From Mesorhizobium sp. 65-26 (GTDB taxonomy: Bacteria > Pseudomonadota > Alphaproteobacteria > Rhizobiales > Rhizobiaceae), in NCBI GenBank assembly GCA_001899205.1, contig MKVL01000004.1:124001-188000 (forward strand): a stretch of 64,000 nt of DNA, read 5' to 3'. The position numbers and the translations under genes are program-made. Below the pieces are notes generated by a model. It had not been told where the DNA came from. It saw nothing but the letters and a program-made list of their open reading frames with translations, and did not search any database. This document shows positions 52,646 through 64,000 of this stretch, in pieces (within the stretch, counting starts at the first letter, position 1; each line of letters opens with the position of its first letter).

Positions 52646-53794
52646 TCAGCCCGCTCCCAGCACGTGCCTGGCGATCACCACTTTCTGCACGTCGGAAGCG
52701 CCCTCGTAGATGCGCAGCGCGCGGATCTCGCGATAGAGGCTTTCGACGATATGTCCCTTGCGCACGCCGTCGCCGCCATGCAGCTGCACGGCCCTGTCGA
52801 TCACGTCCTGCGCCTTGTCGGTCGCGAACAGCTTGGCCATGGCCGCTTCGCGCGTCACGCGCGCGGCGCCCATGTCCTTCGTCCACGCCGCGCGGTAGAT
52901 GAGCAGCGCGGCGGCGTCGACATCCAGCGCCATGTCGGCGATGTGGCCCTGCACCATCTGCAATTCCGCCATCGGCGCCCCGAACAGCTCGCGCTGGCGC
53001 ACGCGCTTGATGCTCTCGTCCAGCGCGCGACGGGCAAAGCCCAGCGCCGCCGCGCCGACCGTCGAGCGGAAGACGTCGAGAACTGACATGGCGATGCGGA
53101 AGCCGTCGCCAGGCTTGCCGATCAGCGCCGAGGCCGGAACGCGCACCTTGTCGAAGGCGAGCCGCGCCAGCGGATGCGGCGCGATCACTTCCAGCCGCTC
53201 AGCAATGGTAAGTCCCTTGGCGTCGCCGGGCATGATGAAGGCCGAAAGCCCCTTGGCGCCAGGCGCCTCGCCGGTGCGGGCAAAGACGATGTAGAGATCG
53301 GCGATGCCGCCGTTGGAAATCCAGGTCTTCTCACCCGACAGAAGATAATCGTCGCCGTCACGCGTCGCGGTCATTTCCATGTTCGCGACGTCGGAGCCCG
53401 AGCGCGGTTCCGAGAGCGCGAAGGCCGAGATCGCCTTGCCCGCGCGTGTCTTTGCCAGCCATTGCTGCTGCTCAGGCGTGCCGAACAGGCTCAGCGCGCC
53501 AGTGCCCAGCCCCTGCATGGCGAAGGCAAAGTCGGCCAGCCCGTCATGGCGGGCCAGCGTCTCGCGGGTGATGCACAGCGTGCGCACGTCGAGTGGGCCG
53601 GGATTGCCGGTATCGACCGCCGTCGGCTTCAGCCAGCCGTCGCGGCCGAGCATGGCAACGAGCTCGCGACAGGCGGCGTCGACATCGTGATGGTCGACAG
53701 GCAGGTTCTTCGCGCACCACGCATCGAGCTGGTCGGCGAGCGCGCGGTGGTGGTCCTCGAAGAACGGCCAGTTGAGGAAGGAACGATCAGCCAT
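52646..53794 (-). CDS. Acyl-CoA dehydrogenase
   Basis: 382 residues. FAD-binding [20 protein letters not shown] and [31 protein letters not shown] and the catalytic Glu in [11 protein letters not shown]. It introduces a double bond into an acyl-CoA. Starts one base inside the enoyl-CoA hydratase stop (TGATG), so it is translationally coupled. Operon order behind the aminobenzoyl-CoA monooxygenase suggests an alicyclic or 2-aminobenzoyl-CoA-derived substrate. Confidence 0.93.
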   Translation of the reverse strand: MADRSFLNWPFFEDHHRALADQLDAWCAKNLPVDHHDVDAACRELVAMLGRDGWLKPTAVDTGNPGPLDVRTLCITRETLARHDGLADFAFAMQGLGTGALSLFGTPEQQQWLAKTRAGKAISAFALSEPRSGSDVANMEMTATRDGDDYLLSGEKTWISNGGIADLYIVFARTGEAPGAKGLSAFIMPGDAKGLTIAERLEVIAPHPLARLAFDKVRVPASALIGKPGDGFRIAMSVLDVFRSTVGAAALGFARRALDESIKRVRQRELFGAPMAELQMVQGHIADMALDVDAAALLIYRAAWTKDMGAARVTREAAMAKLFATDKAQDVIDRAVQLHGGDGVRKGHIVESLYREIRALRIYEGASDVQKVVIARHVLGAG

Positions 53795-54606
53795 CAGTTA
53801 CCCTCGAACACCGGCTTTTCCTTGGCCACGAACGCCTTGTAGGCGCGCTCGAAGTCGGCAGTCTGCATGCAGATCGCCTGTGCCTGAGCCTCGGCCTCGA
53901 TCGCCTGGTCCAGCCCCATCGACCATTCCTGGTTGAGCTGCGTCTTGGTGATGCCATGCGCGAAGGTCGGGCCGGCGACGATCCGCGCCGCCATGTCGAG
54001 CGCGTCGGCCTCGAGCGCCGACGCCTCGACGATTCGGTTGTAGAAGCCCCAGCGCTCGCCTTCCGCCGCGCTCATCGTGCGTCCAGTGTAGAGAAGCTCC
54101 GCCGCGCGGCCCTGGCCGATGATGCGCGGCAGGATCGCGCAGGCGCCCATGTCGCAGCCGGCAAGGCCGACGCGGGTGAACAGGAACGCGGTCTTGGCCT
54201 CTGACGTGGCGATGCGGATGTCGGAAGCCATGGTGATGATGGCGCCGGCGCCGACAGCCACGCCGTCGACCGCGGCGATGATCGGCTTGCCGCAATTCAG
54301 CATCGCCTTGACCAGGTCGCCGGTCATGCGGGTGAAGGCGAGCAACTGCTTCATGTCCATCTTCACCAGCGGCCCGATGATGTCGTGGACATCGCCGCCG
54401 GAGCAGAAATTGCCGCCATTGGGCAGGAACACCACGGCATCGATGTCATCGGCATAGACGAGGTCGCGGAACGTGTCGCGCAGCTCGGCGTAGCTCTCGA
54501 AGGTCAGCGGGTTCTTGCGCTCCGGCCGGTCGAGCCGGACCTTCGCGATCCTGCCTTCCACCTGCCAGAGGAAGTGCTTCGGCTTGAGGCCAGTCATTGC
54601 GGTCAT
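53794..54606 (-). CDS. Enoyl-CoA hydratase/isomerase family protein
   Basis: 270 residues, crotonase fold: [35 protein letters not shown] (oxyanion hole), [18 protein letters not shown] and [18 protein letters not shown]. The usual second catalytic glutamate region reads GCDMGA, so the reaction may differ from plain hydration. The start overlaps the marR stop (ATGA). Fits the hydratase step of the 2-aminobenzoyl-CoA pathway by context. Confidence 0.92.
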   Translation of the reverse strand: MTAMTGLKPKHFLWQVEGRIAKVRLDRPERKNPLTFESYAELRDTFRDLVYADDIDAVVFLPNGGNFCSGGDVHDIIGPLVKMDMKQLLAFTRMTGDLVKAMLNCGKPIIAAVDGVAVGAGAIITMASDIRIATSEAKTAFLFTRVGLAGCDMGACAILPRIIGQGRAAELLYTGRTMSAAEGERWGFYNRIVEASALEADALDMAARIVAGPTFAHGITKTQLNQEWSMGLDQAIEAEAQAQAICMQTADFERAYKAFVAKEKPVFEGN

Positions 54607-55073
54607 TCGCGTCCCTCCCAGTTGCTGCGGAACGAGGTCAGCATGCCGGCCAGCCGCCGGGCGTCATCCTCGCTGACATTGCCGAGCAGCTCGCCAATCC
54701 ATTTTTCGTGCGCCGCCGCGAGGTCGGCGAACGCTTTCGCGCCATCGTCGGTCAGCCGCACCATCGACGTGCGACGATCGCCATTGCGACGCGCCCGCGC
54801 CACCAGCCCTTCGGACACCAGCCGGTCGACGATGCCCGTGACATTGCCATTGGACACGAGCAGGAAGCGCGACAGGTCGCTCATCAGCATGCCCTCGGGC
54901 GCGCGGTAGAGCGCGGCCATCACGTCGAAGCGCGGCAGCGTCGTGTTGAAATCCCTCTTCAGCCGGTCGCGAAGCTCCGCCTCGATCGTGCGCGAGGCCC
55001 GGAGCAGCCGGATCCACAGCCTCAGCCGGTCCTTGCCGGGTCCGGAAGGGGCGGGCAGGGGGCCTGCTACCAT
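54603..55073 (-). CDS. MarR-family regulator inside the aminobenzoyl-CoA operon
   Basis: 156 residues. [20 protein letters not shown], then [20 protein letters not shown] and the wing [17 protein letters not shown]. Located between the SDR and hydratase genes and overlapping both, a common layout for regulators of CoA-ester aromatic pathways, which bind the CoA thioester as inducer. The palindrome at 58189-58204 upstream of the operon is its likely operator. Control of the distant sites 1 and 2 is a hypothesis. Confidence 0.92.
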   Translation of the reverse strand: MVAGPLPAPSGPGKDRLRLWIRLLRASRTIEAELRDRLKRDFNTTLPRFDVMAALYRAPEGMLMSDLSRFLLVSNGNVTGIVDRLVSEGLVARARRNGDRRTSMVRLTDDGAKAFADLAAAHEKWIGELLGNVSEDDARRLAGMLTSFRSNWEGRE

Positions 55074-55821
55074 GTCTCACCTCCGGAAATTGAGATTGCC
55101 TGTCCCGTGATCGATCCCGCCGCGTCGCCGCAAAGCCAGATCACCGCAGCCGCGACCTCCTGTGGCTGGATGAAGCGGCCTTGCGGATTGACAGACGCGA
55201 GGCTTGCCCGCGCCTCGTCCACCGAACGGCCGGTCTTGTCGACGATGCGCTGGACCGACTCCTCCAGCATCTCGGTCTCGACGAAGCCCGGGCAGACGGC
55301 GTTGACCGTGACGCCCGACTTAGCCGTCTCCACCGCGAGCGCCCGCATCAGGCCGACGACGCCGTGCTTGGCGGCCACGTAAGGGGCGACGTAGCCATAG
55401 CCCTTCAGCCCCGCCGTCGAGGCAACGAAGACAATGCGGCCGGTTTTTCGCGCGGCCATGCCGGCCAGCGCCGGCTTCACCGTCAGGAAGGAGCCGGTAA
55501 GGTTGACGTCGAGCGTGCGCTGCCAGTCGGCCATGGAGGTCCTGTGCGCGGGCGCGCTGCCGGACATGCCGGCATTGGCCACGACGATGTCGATCGGCCC
55601 GCGCGCGGCCTCGGCCTTCTCGTAGAGGGCGGCCATCTCGGCCTCGTCGGTGACGTCGGCCACCAGGCCGGAAATGTGCTTGTTCTCCTGGGTCACTTCG
55701 GCAAGGGCCGCCTCGCGCCGCCCGCAGATGGTGACGTCGACGCCTGCCTCGGCAAGCGCCAGCGCGATCGCCCGGCCGACACCCGAGCCGCCTCCGGTGA
55801 CGAGGGCGTGCTTGCCGACGA

Positions 55822-55825
<4 letters not shown>
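55067..55825 (-). CDS. Short-chain dehydrogenase/reductase (3-hydroxyacyl-CoA dehydrogenase-like)
   Basis: 252 residues. Rossmann TGGGSGVG near 10-17, NAGMSGSAP, catalytic Ser in [12 protein letters not shown], YxxxK as YVAAKHGV and PGFVETEM. Cofactor NAD(P). I chose the ATG at 55825, which overlaps the preceding gene's stop (ATGA), over a longer open frame. Its place in the operon fits a beta-hydroxyacyl-CoA dehydrogenase of aminobenzoyl-CoA breakdown. Confidence 0.93.
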
Positions 55826-58116
<2,291 letters not shown>

Positions 58117-58188
58117 GCCTGCGATCTCCTCTCGCTTCCGGGACCGCTCATGCGGCCCCGGGTGACAGTATTGCGCCCGAGGCAAATT

Positions 58189-58204
58189 ATTTCAAGCTTA
58201 AAAT
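58189..58204. promoter_or_regulatory. Shared palindrome, site 3 (upstream of aminobenzoyl-CoA operon)
   Basis: ATTTCAAGCTTAAAAT, one base from the palindromic consensus ATTTCAAGCTTGAAAT. It lies 73 bases before the monooxygenase start, in the gap after the VOC gene. Probable operator of the MarR protein encoded within the operon. Confidence 0.6.
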
Positions 58205-58254
58205 TTCACGGTTGAACGATTGCCGGGGCCTTGCCGGACGGCCGCTCCGTCGCC

Positions 58255-58869
58255 TTATTTGTCGGGGTTTTTCGGGCTCCAAAGCACGGTTTCGGCGCCC
58301 TTCTCGTAGGCCATCCCGTTGGGGTAGCTGATCGCCTCGAGCTGCAGCCCCCAGGGCGCCTGGAAATAGAGGATCGTCTGGCCCGCGGCGGGGCCGTCGG
58401 AGACCGGAATCGGACCCATGCGGGTCTTGACGCCCTTGGCGTCCAGATAGGCTTTCGCCGCCGCGACGTCGTCGACGTAGAAGGCGATGTGGAAGCCGCC
58501 GATGTCGCTGTTCTTCGGCGTCACGTCCTTCTGGTCGGGCGCGGTGTACTTGAACAGTTCGATGTTCGATCCGGTGCCGCAGCGCACCATGGTGATCTGC
58601 TCGATCACTGCCTTCGGATCGACGCCCAGCACGTCCTGCATGAAGGTGCCCTTGTCGTCGGCGAACGGGCCGAAGGACATCGCCTTCTTGCAGCCGACCA
58701 CTTCGGTGAAGAAGTCGACCGCCTGCTTCATGTCCGGGACGGTGATGCCGGTATGATCGTGGCCGCGCATGCCGGGTATCGAGCTTGCGGAGGCCATGCC
58801 GGCGCCGCTCAGGACAGCCGCCGCGAGCGCGGCGCTGCGTATCATGGTCCTCATGCCATTCCTCTCCAT
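58255..58869 (-). CDS. Exported VOC (glyoxalase/bleomycin-resistance fold) protein
   Basis: 204 residues. A Sec-type signal (RTMIRSAALAAAVLSGAGMASA) precedes a VOC domain: GHDHTGITVPDMKQAVDFFT, then FVxD-like features with MVRCGTGSNIELFKYTAP, GGFHIAFYVDDVAAAKAYL and ILYFQAPWGLQLEAISY. Metal-site residues His (in GHDHTG), Glu (NIELF), His (GGFHIAF) and Glu (LQLEAI) look intact, so it may be a metal-dependent dioxygenase, lyase or isomerase. VOC enzymes are normally cytoplasmic, so export is unusual. The ATG at 58869 has AAGGAG seven bases upstream. It precedes the aminobenzoyl-CoA operon on the same strand. Confidence 0.86.
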   Translation of the reverse strand: MERNGMRTMIRSAALAAAVLSGAGMASASSIPGMRGHDHTGITVPDMKQAVDFFTEVVGCKKAMSFGPFADDKGTFMQDVLGVDPKAVIEQITMVRCGTGSNIELFKYTAPDQKDVTPKNSDIGGFHIAFYVDDVAAAKAYLDAKGVKTRMGPIPVSDGPAAGQTILYFQAPWGLQLEAISYPNGMAYEKGAETVLWSPKNPDK

Positions 58870-58945
58870 TTGCCCTCTCCTTTGGCGAGCCTTTTCGTCC
58901 CGTGGTGTCAGCGCCTCCGAAGCCCGCTTTTCGGCGCGCGCGTGG

Positions 58946-59782
58946 TCATGCCGGCGCCCTCGGCGCCGATGGAGTGTCCAGCCAGCCCGGGTCGATCTCA
59001 GGCAGCGGAATCGCGGCCAGCAGGTCGCGCGTGTAGGCATCCCTCGGATTGTCGAACAGCGCCTCGGTGGCGCTGGCCTCGACGATCGCGCCCTGGCGCA
59101 TGACGATCACCTGCCGGCAGAGGCGACGGATCACCGACAGGTCGTGGCTGATGAAGGCGACCGTCAGTCCCATTTCCTCGGCCAGCTTTTCCAGCAGCGT
59201 CAGGATCTGCGCCTGGGTGGAGACGTCGAGGCCGGAGACGATCTCGTCGGCGAGCACGAACTGCGGCGACAGCGCCAGCGCCCTGGCGATGCCGACGCGC
59301 TGCCGCTGGCCGCCGGACAGTTCGTGGCGATAGCGGCTGGCGAAGCCCTGCGGCAGGCCGACGCGATCCAGCGCCTCGGCGACGCGATCCCTGAGATTGT
59401 CGCCGAGTCCGTTCTGCTTCAGGGGCGCGGCGATGATGTGGAAGATCGTGTGCCGCGGGTTGAGCGACGACATCGGGTCCTGGAAGATCATCTGCAGGTT
59501 GCGACGCAGGGGCCGCAACCCGGCTTCCGTCAGGTGGGTGATGTCGCGCCCGTCGAAGGTGACGGTGCCGGCGCTAGGCTCCAGCAGCCGCACCAGCGCG
59601 CGGCCGAGCGTCGACTTGCCCGATCCGGACTCGCCGACGATGCCTGTCACGGATCCCTTCGGCAGGTCGAAGTCGAGTCCTTTCAGGATCTCGACCAGCG
59701 GCGCGCGGCCGACCAGCGGCTTGCGCGTCATGTCGGGCAGCGCGACTTTGAGGCCGCGCACGGAAAACAGCGGCTCAGCCAT
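58946..59782 (-). CDS. Peptide-type ABC transporter ATP-binding protein (OppF/DppF-like)
   Basis: 278 residues. Walker [25 protein letters not shown], signature LSGGQRQRV and Walker B FVLADEIVSGLDVSTQAQ. The Walker B aspartate is followed by EIVSGLD where most have EPVSALD, a mild variant. Overlaps the preceding ATPase gene by eight bases. Last gene of the second peptide-type importer. Confidence 0.93.
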   Translation of the reverse strand: MAEPLFSVRGLKVALPDMTRKPLVGRAPLVEILKGLDFDLPKGSVTGIVGESGSGKSTLGRALVRLLEPSAGTVTFDGRDITHLTEAGLRPLRRNLQMIFQDPMSSLNPRHTIFHIIAAPLKQNGLGDNLRDRVAEALDRVGLPQGFASRYRHELSGGQRQRVGIARALALSPQFVLADEIVSGLDVSTQAQILTLLEKLAEEMGLTVAFISHDLSVIRRLCRQVIVMRQGAIVEASATEALFDNPRDAYTRDLLAAIPLPEIDPGWLDTPSAPRAPA

Positions 59783-60659
59783 GCGGGCGCCTCCAGGCCT
59801 GGTCGGCCGTGGCTATCTCCTGCTTCAGGCCGGCGAGGACGGTGTCGTCCACCGGCTTCAGCGATGCGAAGGGGTCGGTGTAACGTGGCGTCGCGGCCAT
59901 CAATGCCCGCGTGTAGGGGTGCTGGGGGGCCGCGAACAGCGTCTCCGTCTCGGCTTCCTCCACGACCTTGCCGGCGTAGAGCACGGACACTTTCTGGCTG
60001 ATCTTGGCGACAACGCCGAGATCGTGGGTGACGAACAGGATCGCCGTGCCGTGCTCGCGCTGCAACTGGGCGATGAGGCGCAGGATCTGCTTCTGCACCG
60101 TCACGTCGAGCGCCGTCGTCGGTTCGTCGGCGACGATCAGCCTCGGTTCGGCGGCAAAGGCGGCGGCGATCAGCACGCGCTGGCGCATGCCGCCCGAAAG
60201 CTCGTGCGGGTAGCTTTTCAGCACCCGATCCGGATCACGGATCTGCACCTCGTCAAGCAACTGCCGTGTGCGCTGGTCGGCCCTCTGGCCGCTCCAGCCG
60301 AGGATGCGCACCAGCCGGTCCGTCATCTGCGGGCCGATGCGGCGCGATGGGTTGAGCGCGGTCAACGGATCCTGCGGGATCAGCGCCGTGCGCGCGCCGA
60401 CAAGCGTGCGGCGCGCCTTCGGCTCCAGCCTGCCGAGGTCCTGGCCTTCCAGCACGATGTCGCCCTCGACGACACGCACGCTCGAGGGCAGCACGCCGAG
60501 AACGGCCTTGCCGATCATCGTCTTGCCGGCGCCGCTTTCGCCGACCAGCGCCCGGACCTCGCCAGGCTGGACGGAGAGGGAGACCGAGCGCAGCACGCGC
60601 TGGCCGTTAGGCAGCACGGCGCTGAGCTTGTCGATGTCGAGGCAGTTTGGCGCGCTCAT
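59775..60659 (-). CDS. Peptide-type ABC transporter ATP-binding protein (OppD/DppD-like)
   Basis: 294 residues. Walker A GESGAGKTM, IPQDPLTALNPSRRIG, signature LSGGMRQRV and Walker [19 protein letters not shown]. The start ATG at 60659 overlaps the permease stop (ATGA). Forms the ATPase pair with the gene after it. Confidence 0.93.
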   Translation of the reverse strand: MSAPNCLDIDKLSAVLPNGQRVLRSVSLSVQPGEVRALVGESGAGKTMIGKAVLGVLPSSVRVVEGDIVLEGQDLGRLEPKARRTLVGARTALIPQDPLTALNPSRRIGPQMTDRLVRILGWSGQRADQRTRQLLDEVQIRDPDRVLKSYPHELSGGMRQRVLIAAAFAAEPRLIVADEPTTALDVTVQKQILRLIAQLQREHGTAILFVTHDLGVVAKISQKVSVLYAGKVVEEAETETLFAAPQHPYTRALMAATPRYTDPFASLKPVDDTVLAGLKQEIATADQAWRRPHG

Positions 60660-61501
60660 TTCAGCACCGGATCGAAGCGCGCCTTCAAGCCTTCGCCGAA
60701 CTGGCTGAAGGAGAGCACTGTGAGGATAAGCGTGATCAGCGGAAACACCAGGACCCACCAGGCCTGATGGATCGATAGCCGGCCCTCGGCGATGATGCCG
60801 CCCCAGGTCGGGTCGTCCGTGGAGATCGACAGGTTGACGAAGGAAAGGATCGCCTCGACGATCACGGCGATGCCCATTTCCAGCGACAGCAGCGCCACGA
60901 TCGAGGGCACCACATTGGGCAGCACCTCGCGCAGCATGATGCCGACGCGCCCATAGCCGGCGATGCGCGCGCTCTCGACATAGTCCATGCGCGACTGGCT
61001 CATCGCCTCGGCGCGGATCACCCGGCAGAAGCGGGTCCAGTCGATGATGGCGATCGCCAGGATGACCGAGCTCAGGCCGGTGCCGAGCACAGCGACGAGC
61101 AGGATGGCAAACAGCACCGGCGGGAACGCCATCCAGACATCGACGACGCGCGAGATGATGCGATCCGCCCAGCCGCCGAAATAGCCGGCGATGAGGCCGA
61201 GCGCGGAGCCGACCAGGCAGGCCGCCATGGCAGCCGCGAAGGCGACGATGAAGGCAATGCGGGCGCCGAAGATCAGGCGTGACAGGAGGTCACGGCCAAG
61301 GCTGTCGGTGCCCAACCAGTAGCCCGGCTCGGCGCCGCTCATCCAGAAGGGCGGCAGCCGCTCCAGCATCAGGTCCTGCGCCAGCGGATCCTGTGGCGCG
61401 ATCAGCGGCGCCAGGACCGCCGCCAGCAGCGCGATCAGCAGCCAGCCGCCGGCAAGCCAGAGCCTGGCGCCGGCGCGGCGGGGAACGCGGCGGTCATCCA
61501 T
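60656..61501 (-). CDS. Peptide-type ABC transporter permease (DppC-like)
   Basis: 281 residues with about six membrane helices. WLGTDSLGRDLLSRLIFGAR is the DppC/OppC hallmark, and the EAA loop reads YVESARIAGYGRVGIMLREV. It overlaps the upstream permease by eight bases and the ATPase downstream by four. Forms the channel with the DppB-like protein. Confidence 0.94.
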   Translation of the reverse strand: MDDRRVPRRAGARLWLAGGWLLIALLAAVLAPLIAPQDPLAQDLMLERLPPFWMSGAEPGYWLGTDSLGRDLLSRLIFGARIAFIVAFAAAMAACLVGSALGLIAGYFGGWADRIISRVVDVWMAFPPVLFAILLVAVLGTGLSSVILAIAIIDWTRFCRVIRAEAMSQSRMDYVESARIAGYGRVGIMLREVLPNVVPSIVALLSLEMGIAVIVEAILSFVNLSISTDDPTWGGIIAEGRLSIHQAWWVLVFPLITLILTVLSFSQFGEGLKARFDPVLK

Positions 61502-62501
61502 GGCGCAGCCTCGGATTGAGCAATGCGTACATCATGTCGACGGCGAGATTGATGAGGACGAAAAGCAGGGCGAACACCAGGACGATGCCCTGGATCAGCG
61601 GCAGGTCGCGGTTGATCACGGCGTCGATCGCCATGTTGCCGAGCCCCTCGTAGGAGAACAGCCGCTCGACGATGACGGTGCCGCCGATGAGAAAGGTGAA
61701 CTGCACCCCGACCAGCGTCAGCGTCGGCAGGGCGGCGTTGCGCAGTGCCTCGCGCAGCACGACCTGCGTTTCGGAGAACCCCTTCACCCGCGCCAGCACG
61801 ACATAGTCGAGATCGAGCACTTCCTTGAGCGACTGCTTCAGCAGTTGGGCGATGATGGCCGCCAGCGGCAGGGCCAGCGCGATGGCCGGCATCAGCATAT
61901 GCGCCAGCAGGTCCCTGGTGAGATCGAAGCGCAGGCGCAGGATGCTCTCAAACAGGTAGAACTGGGTGACGAAGGGCAGGTCGAGCTGCGGTGAGACGCG
62001 GCCGGAAATGTCGAAGACGGGCACCAGCACGCCGAACAGCAGGATCAGCACCAGGCCCCACAGGAAATCGGGAATGGCAAGCGCGGTGCCGCTGGCGATG
62101 TCGATGCCGGCCTCGACCGCCGTGCCGCGTTCACGGGCGCCGAGGATGGCGCTGAGGCCGCCGAGCAGGACCGCCATGACCAGCGCGACGATCGCCAGTT
62201 CGAGCGTCGCCGGCAGCCGGTTGAGCACCAGCCCCAGCACGTCCTGGCGCAGCGAGATCGATGTGCCGAAATCGCCGCGCACGACGCCCGACAGCCAGAT
62301 GAAGAACTGCTGCACGATGGACTTGTCGAGCCCATAGAGCGCGCGCAGCCGCGCGATGTCGTCATTGGTCGCGCCGGGCGGCAGCATCATGGCAATGGGA
62401 TCGCCGGGCGCGACGCGGATGACCACGAAGACGACGATGGCCACGCCGAACAGCGTGACGATCATCGTCAGCAGGCGAACGAGGAATCTTTGAAGCAGCA
62501 T
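61494..62501 (-). CDS. Peptide-type ABC transporter permease (DppB-like)
   Basis: 335 residues, about six membrane helices. Starts MLLQRFLVRLLTMIVTLFGV, with VIRVAPGDPIAMMLPPGA after helix 1 and the EAA loop YVVLARVKGFSETQVVLREA. First permease gene after the binding-protein gene. Ligand class (peptide, opine, glycoside) cannot be read from the sequence. Confidence 0.94.
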   Translation of the reverse strand: MLLQRFLVRLLTMIVTLFGVAIVVFVVIRVAPGDPIAMMLPPGATNDDIARLRALYGLDKSIVQQFFIWLSGVVRGDFGTSISLRQDVLGLVLNRLPATLELAIVALVMAVLLGGLSAILGARERGTAVEAGIDIASGTALAIPDFLWGLVLILLFGVLVPVFDISGRVSPQLDLPFVTQFYLFESILRLRFDLTRDLLAHMLMPAIALALPLAAIIAQLLKQSLKEVLDLDYVVLARVKGFSETQVVLREALRNAALPTLTLVGVQFTFLIGGTVIVERLFSYEGLGNMAIDAVINRDLPLIQGIVLVFALLFVLINLAVDMMYALLNPRLRHG

Positions 62502-62666
62502 GCCGGCGGAAGCCTAATGCATTCCATTACGGGTGAAGCGAAAGGTCCCTCACTCAGGCCTTCGGATCTCTCCCGTCGGGGAAGACACCAAGGCTCACCG
62601 TTCGCGACCTCCTCTCACCGGGGAGAAGATAGCCGCGAATGGCCGGATGAGGGACAGGTTCTGTCG

Positions 62667-62699
62667 AGGACGCGCGCGGCTCGCGCCGGCGCGCGTCCT
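62667..62699 (-). other. Intercistronic hairpin after the binding-protein gene
   Basis: AGGACGCGCGC (62667-62677) and GCGCGCGTCCT (62689-62699) form a perfect 11-bp stem. It begins 11 bases beyond the binding-protein stop. Further out, GTCCCTCA/TGAGGGAC (62546-62553 and 62648-62655) bracket the rest of the 208-base gap. There is no T-run, so read-through into the permeases is expected. Confidence 0.55.
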
Positions 62700-62709
62700 T
62701 CGAAGCCTA

Positions 62710-64000
62710 TCAGGCCGGCGTCATCAGCGCCGGCAGCAGGGCGCCGGAAATATGCTGCACGACGTTGACCTTCTTCGAGTGAACGATCGGCTGCGCATAC
62801 TGTATCAGAGGCAGCACATAAGCCTGTTCGGCGATGTACTTGTCGACCGCCTTCCAGCCCTCGATACGCTTGGCCTCGTCCTTCTCGCCCCACAGCGGGC
62901 CGATCTTGGCGTCGAGGTCGTCCGTCTTCCAGGACGAGTGCGGCGACGGTCCGAACATGGCGAAGCCGGTCGAGGTGGTCGGATCGCCGATGGAATTGCC
63001 CCAGTTGTAGAAGGCCGCCGGCGCCAGCTTGTGTGCGGCGCGCAGCTCGTAGTGTTTGGCGATTTCGTAGACCTCGATCTCGGCCTCGATGCCGACCTTG
63101 CGCCACATGCCGACGATCGCCTGCACCATCTCGTAGTCCTTGGGCTTGAAGCCCTTGGTCGTCTGGATGGTGAACTTGGCCGGCTTCTTGGTCGAATAGC
63201 CGGAAGCGGCCAGCAGTTCCTTCGCCTTCTCGGGATTGTGCTCGACCTTGATCGACGGATCGAAGGCCGCGTATTCCGGCGTCTCCAGCGTCGCGATCGG
63301 TTGGCCGTAGCCGCGCAGCAGCCGCTTGACCAGCAGCTCCTTGTCCACCGCCATCACGGCAGCCTGGCGGACGTTCTTGTCCAGCATGGCGTCCTTGTTG
63401 TTGAAGAAGATCATGCCGATGTCGGAGACGTTCTTGATCGAGCCGGCAAGCCCGTCCTTGGCGATCAGCCGATCATATTCCTCGTAGGGAATTTCGAGCG
63501 TCACCTGCGAGGAGCCGGATTCGATCTCGGCGACACGGCTCGCCGCGTCGGTGACGAACTTGATGGTGACGTTTTCGAAGGCCGGCTTGCCACCCCAGTA
63601 TTTCGGGTTGGCCTTGAGCCGCAGGAAAGCGTTGCGCTCGAACTTGTCGACCATGTAGGGGCCGGTGCCGATCGGCGCCTTCTCGAATCCTTCCGCGCCC
63701 ACCTTCTCGTAGTAGGCCTTGGGCATCACATAGCCGGTCAGGAACGACATCCACTTGAAGTAGACCGGGTCGAACTGCACCACATCGCCGGTGATCTTGT
63801 TGCCGTCGATCTTGAAATTGTTGACGTTCTTCCAGACGAACTGGATCGGGTTGCCGGTCTTCTCGTCGCCGGCCCGCTGCAGCGACCACACCACGTCCTC
63901 CGGCGTGAACGGCGAGCCGTCATGCCAGGTCACGCCTTCGCGCACCGTCATGTGGATCTTGGTGCGGTCCTCGTTCCATCCCCATTCCGTCAGCAGGCCC
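62710..64000 (-). CDS. Peptide-type ABC transporter, periplasmic binding protein, 3' part
   Basis: The start is beyond base 64000; about 429 residues are visible, from GLLTEWGWNEDRTKIHMTVR. Family 5 binding protein: REGVTWHDGSPFTPEDVVWS, FKIDGNKITGDVVQFDP, PIGTGPYMVDKFERNAFLRL and AVMAVDKELLVKRLL. It would deliver ligand to the permeases encoded downstream. Its proximity to the aminobenzoyl-CoA locus does not by itself show that it transports aromatic compounds. Confidence 0.92.
   Translation of the reverse strand, partial: GLLTEWGWNEDRTKIHMTVREGVTWHDGSPFTPEDVVWSLQRAGDEKTGNPIQFVWKNVNNFKIDGNKITGDVVQFDPVYFKWMSFLTGYVMPKAYYEKVGAEGFEKAPIGTGPYMVDKFERNAFLRLKANPKYWGGKPAFENVTIKFVTDAASRVAEIESGSSQVTLEIPYEEYDRLIAKDGLAGSIKNVSDIGMIFFNNKDAMLDKNVRQAAVMAVDKELLVKRLLRGYGQPIATLETPEYAAFDPSIKVEHNPEKAKELLAASGYSTKKPAKFTIQTTKGFKPKDYEMVQAIVGMWRKVGIEAEIEVYEIAKHYELRAAHKLAPAAFYNWGNSIGDPTTSTGFAMFGPSPHSSWKTDDLDAKIGPLWGEKDEAKRIEGWKAVDKYIAEQAYVLPLIQYAQPIVHSKKVNVVQHISGALLPALMTPA

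Overview
The window is a GC-rich, gene-dense piece of an alphaproteobacterial chromosome. Gene content (fdsGBACD formate dehydrogenase, many ABC importers, LysR/MarR/MocR regulators, PilZ-tailed GGDEF protein) and the intergenic palindromic repeats of the type common in rhizobia point to the Hyphomicrobiales, most likely Mesorhizobium or a close relative. This placement is inference from memory of such genomes, not from a search. There is no rRNA, tRNA, CRISPR array, prophage or intact insertion sequence; the only mobile-element trace is a short IS630-type transposase remnant.

Layout. 1-7223: a DedA fragment, a LysR regulator and a ydcSTUV-patD-like polyamine uptake and oxidation operon. 7225-11265: a repeat patch, a Tat-exported SnoaL-like protein, then a minus-strand set (104-aa protein, SnoaL-like protein, exported AhpD-like protein) headed by an unusual alpha/beta-hydrolase/pseudo-cyclase/LuxR fusion. 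11406-18590: NAD-dependent formate dehydrogenase fdsGBA-fdhD-fdsD with its LysR regulator. 18759-27590: GAF-GGDEF-PilZ protein, DUF47-Pit phosphate uptake pair, Mrp, CoxG, a sugar-acid dehydratase, ChrA and a small hypothetical. 27622-32717: FAD oxidoreductase, non-pyrrolysine MttB-like methyltransferase and a MocR regulator. 32986-38043: pgi, HAD phosphatase, methyltransferase, fadD. 38537-43800: dppABCDF-type importer. 44041-48402: two PLP enzymes around an amino-acid ABC importer with no ATPase gene. 48667-50746: HpaI-type aldolase and a luciferase-like monooxygenase, divergent. 50847-52548: IS630 remnant, MarR/cupin pair, RidA protein. 52646-58116: a tightly overlapping operon for an aerobic 2-aminobenzoyl-CoA (anthranilate) type pathway. 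58255-64000: exported VOC protein and a second peptide-type ABC importer running off the end.

The most interesting signals are regulatory and modular. Three near-identical palindromes (consensus ATTTCAAGCTTGAAAT) sit before the aminotransferase, between the aldolase and the flavin monooxygenase, and before the aminobenzoyl-CoA operon, which suggests one regulon under the operon's own MarR protein. The hydrolase-pseudocyclase-LuxR protein keeps a full Ser-Asp-His triad but has lost cyclase metal ligands, so it may be a transcription factor that binds or turns over its own ligand. Two tandem 15-bp palindromes occupy the marR/cupin gap, and strong hairpins follow all three ABC binding-protein genes whose downstream gap is complete and that begin an operon, plus the fourth at the window edge.
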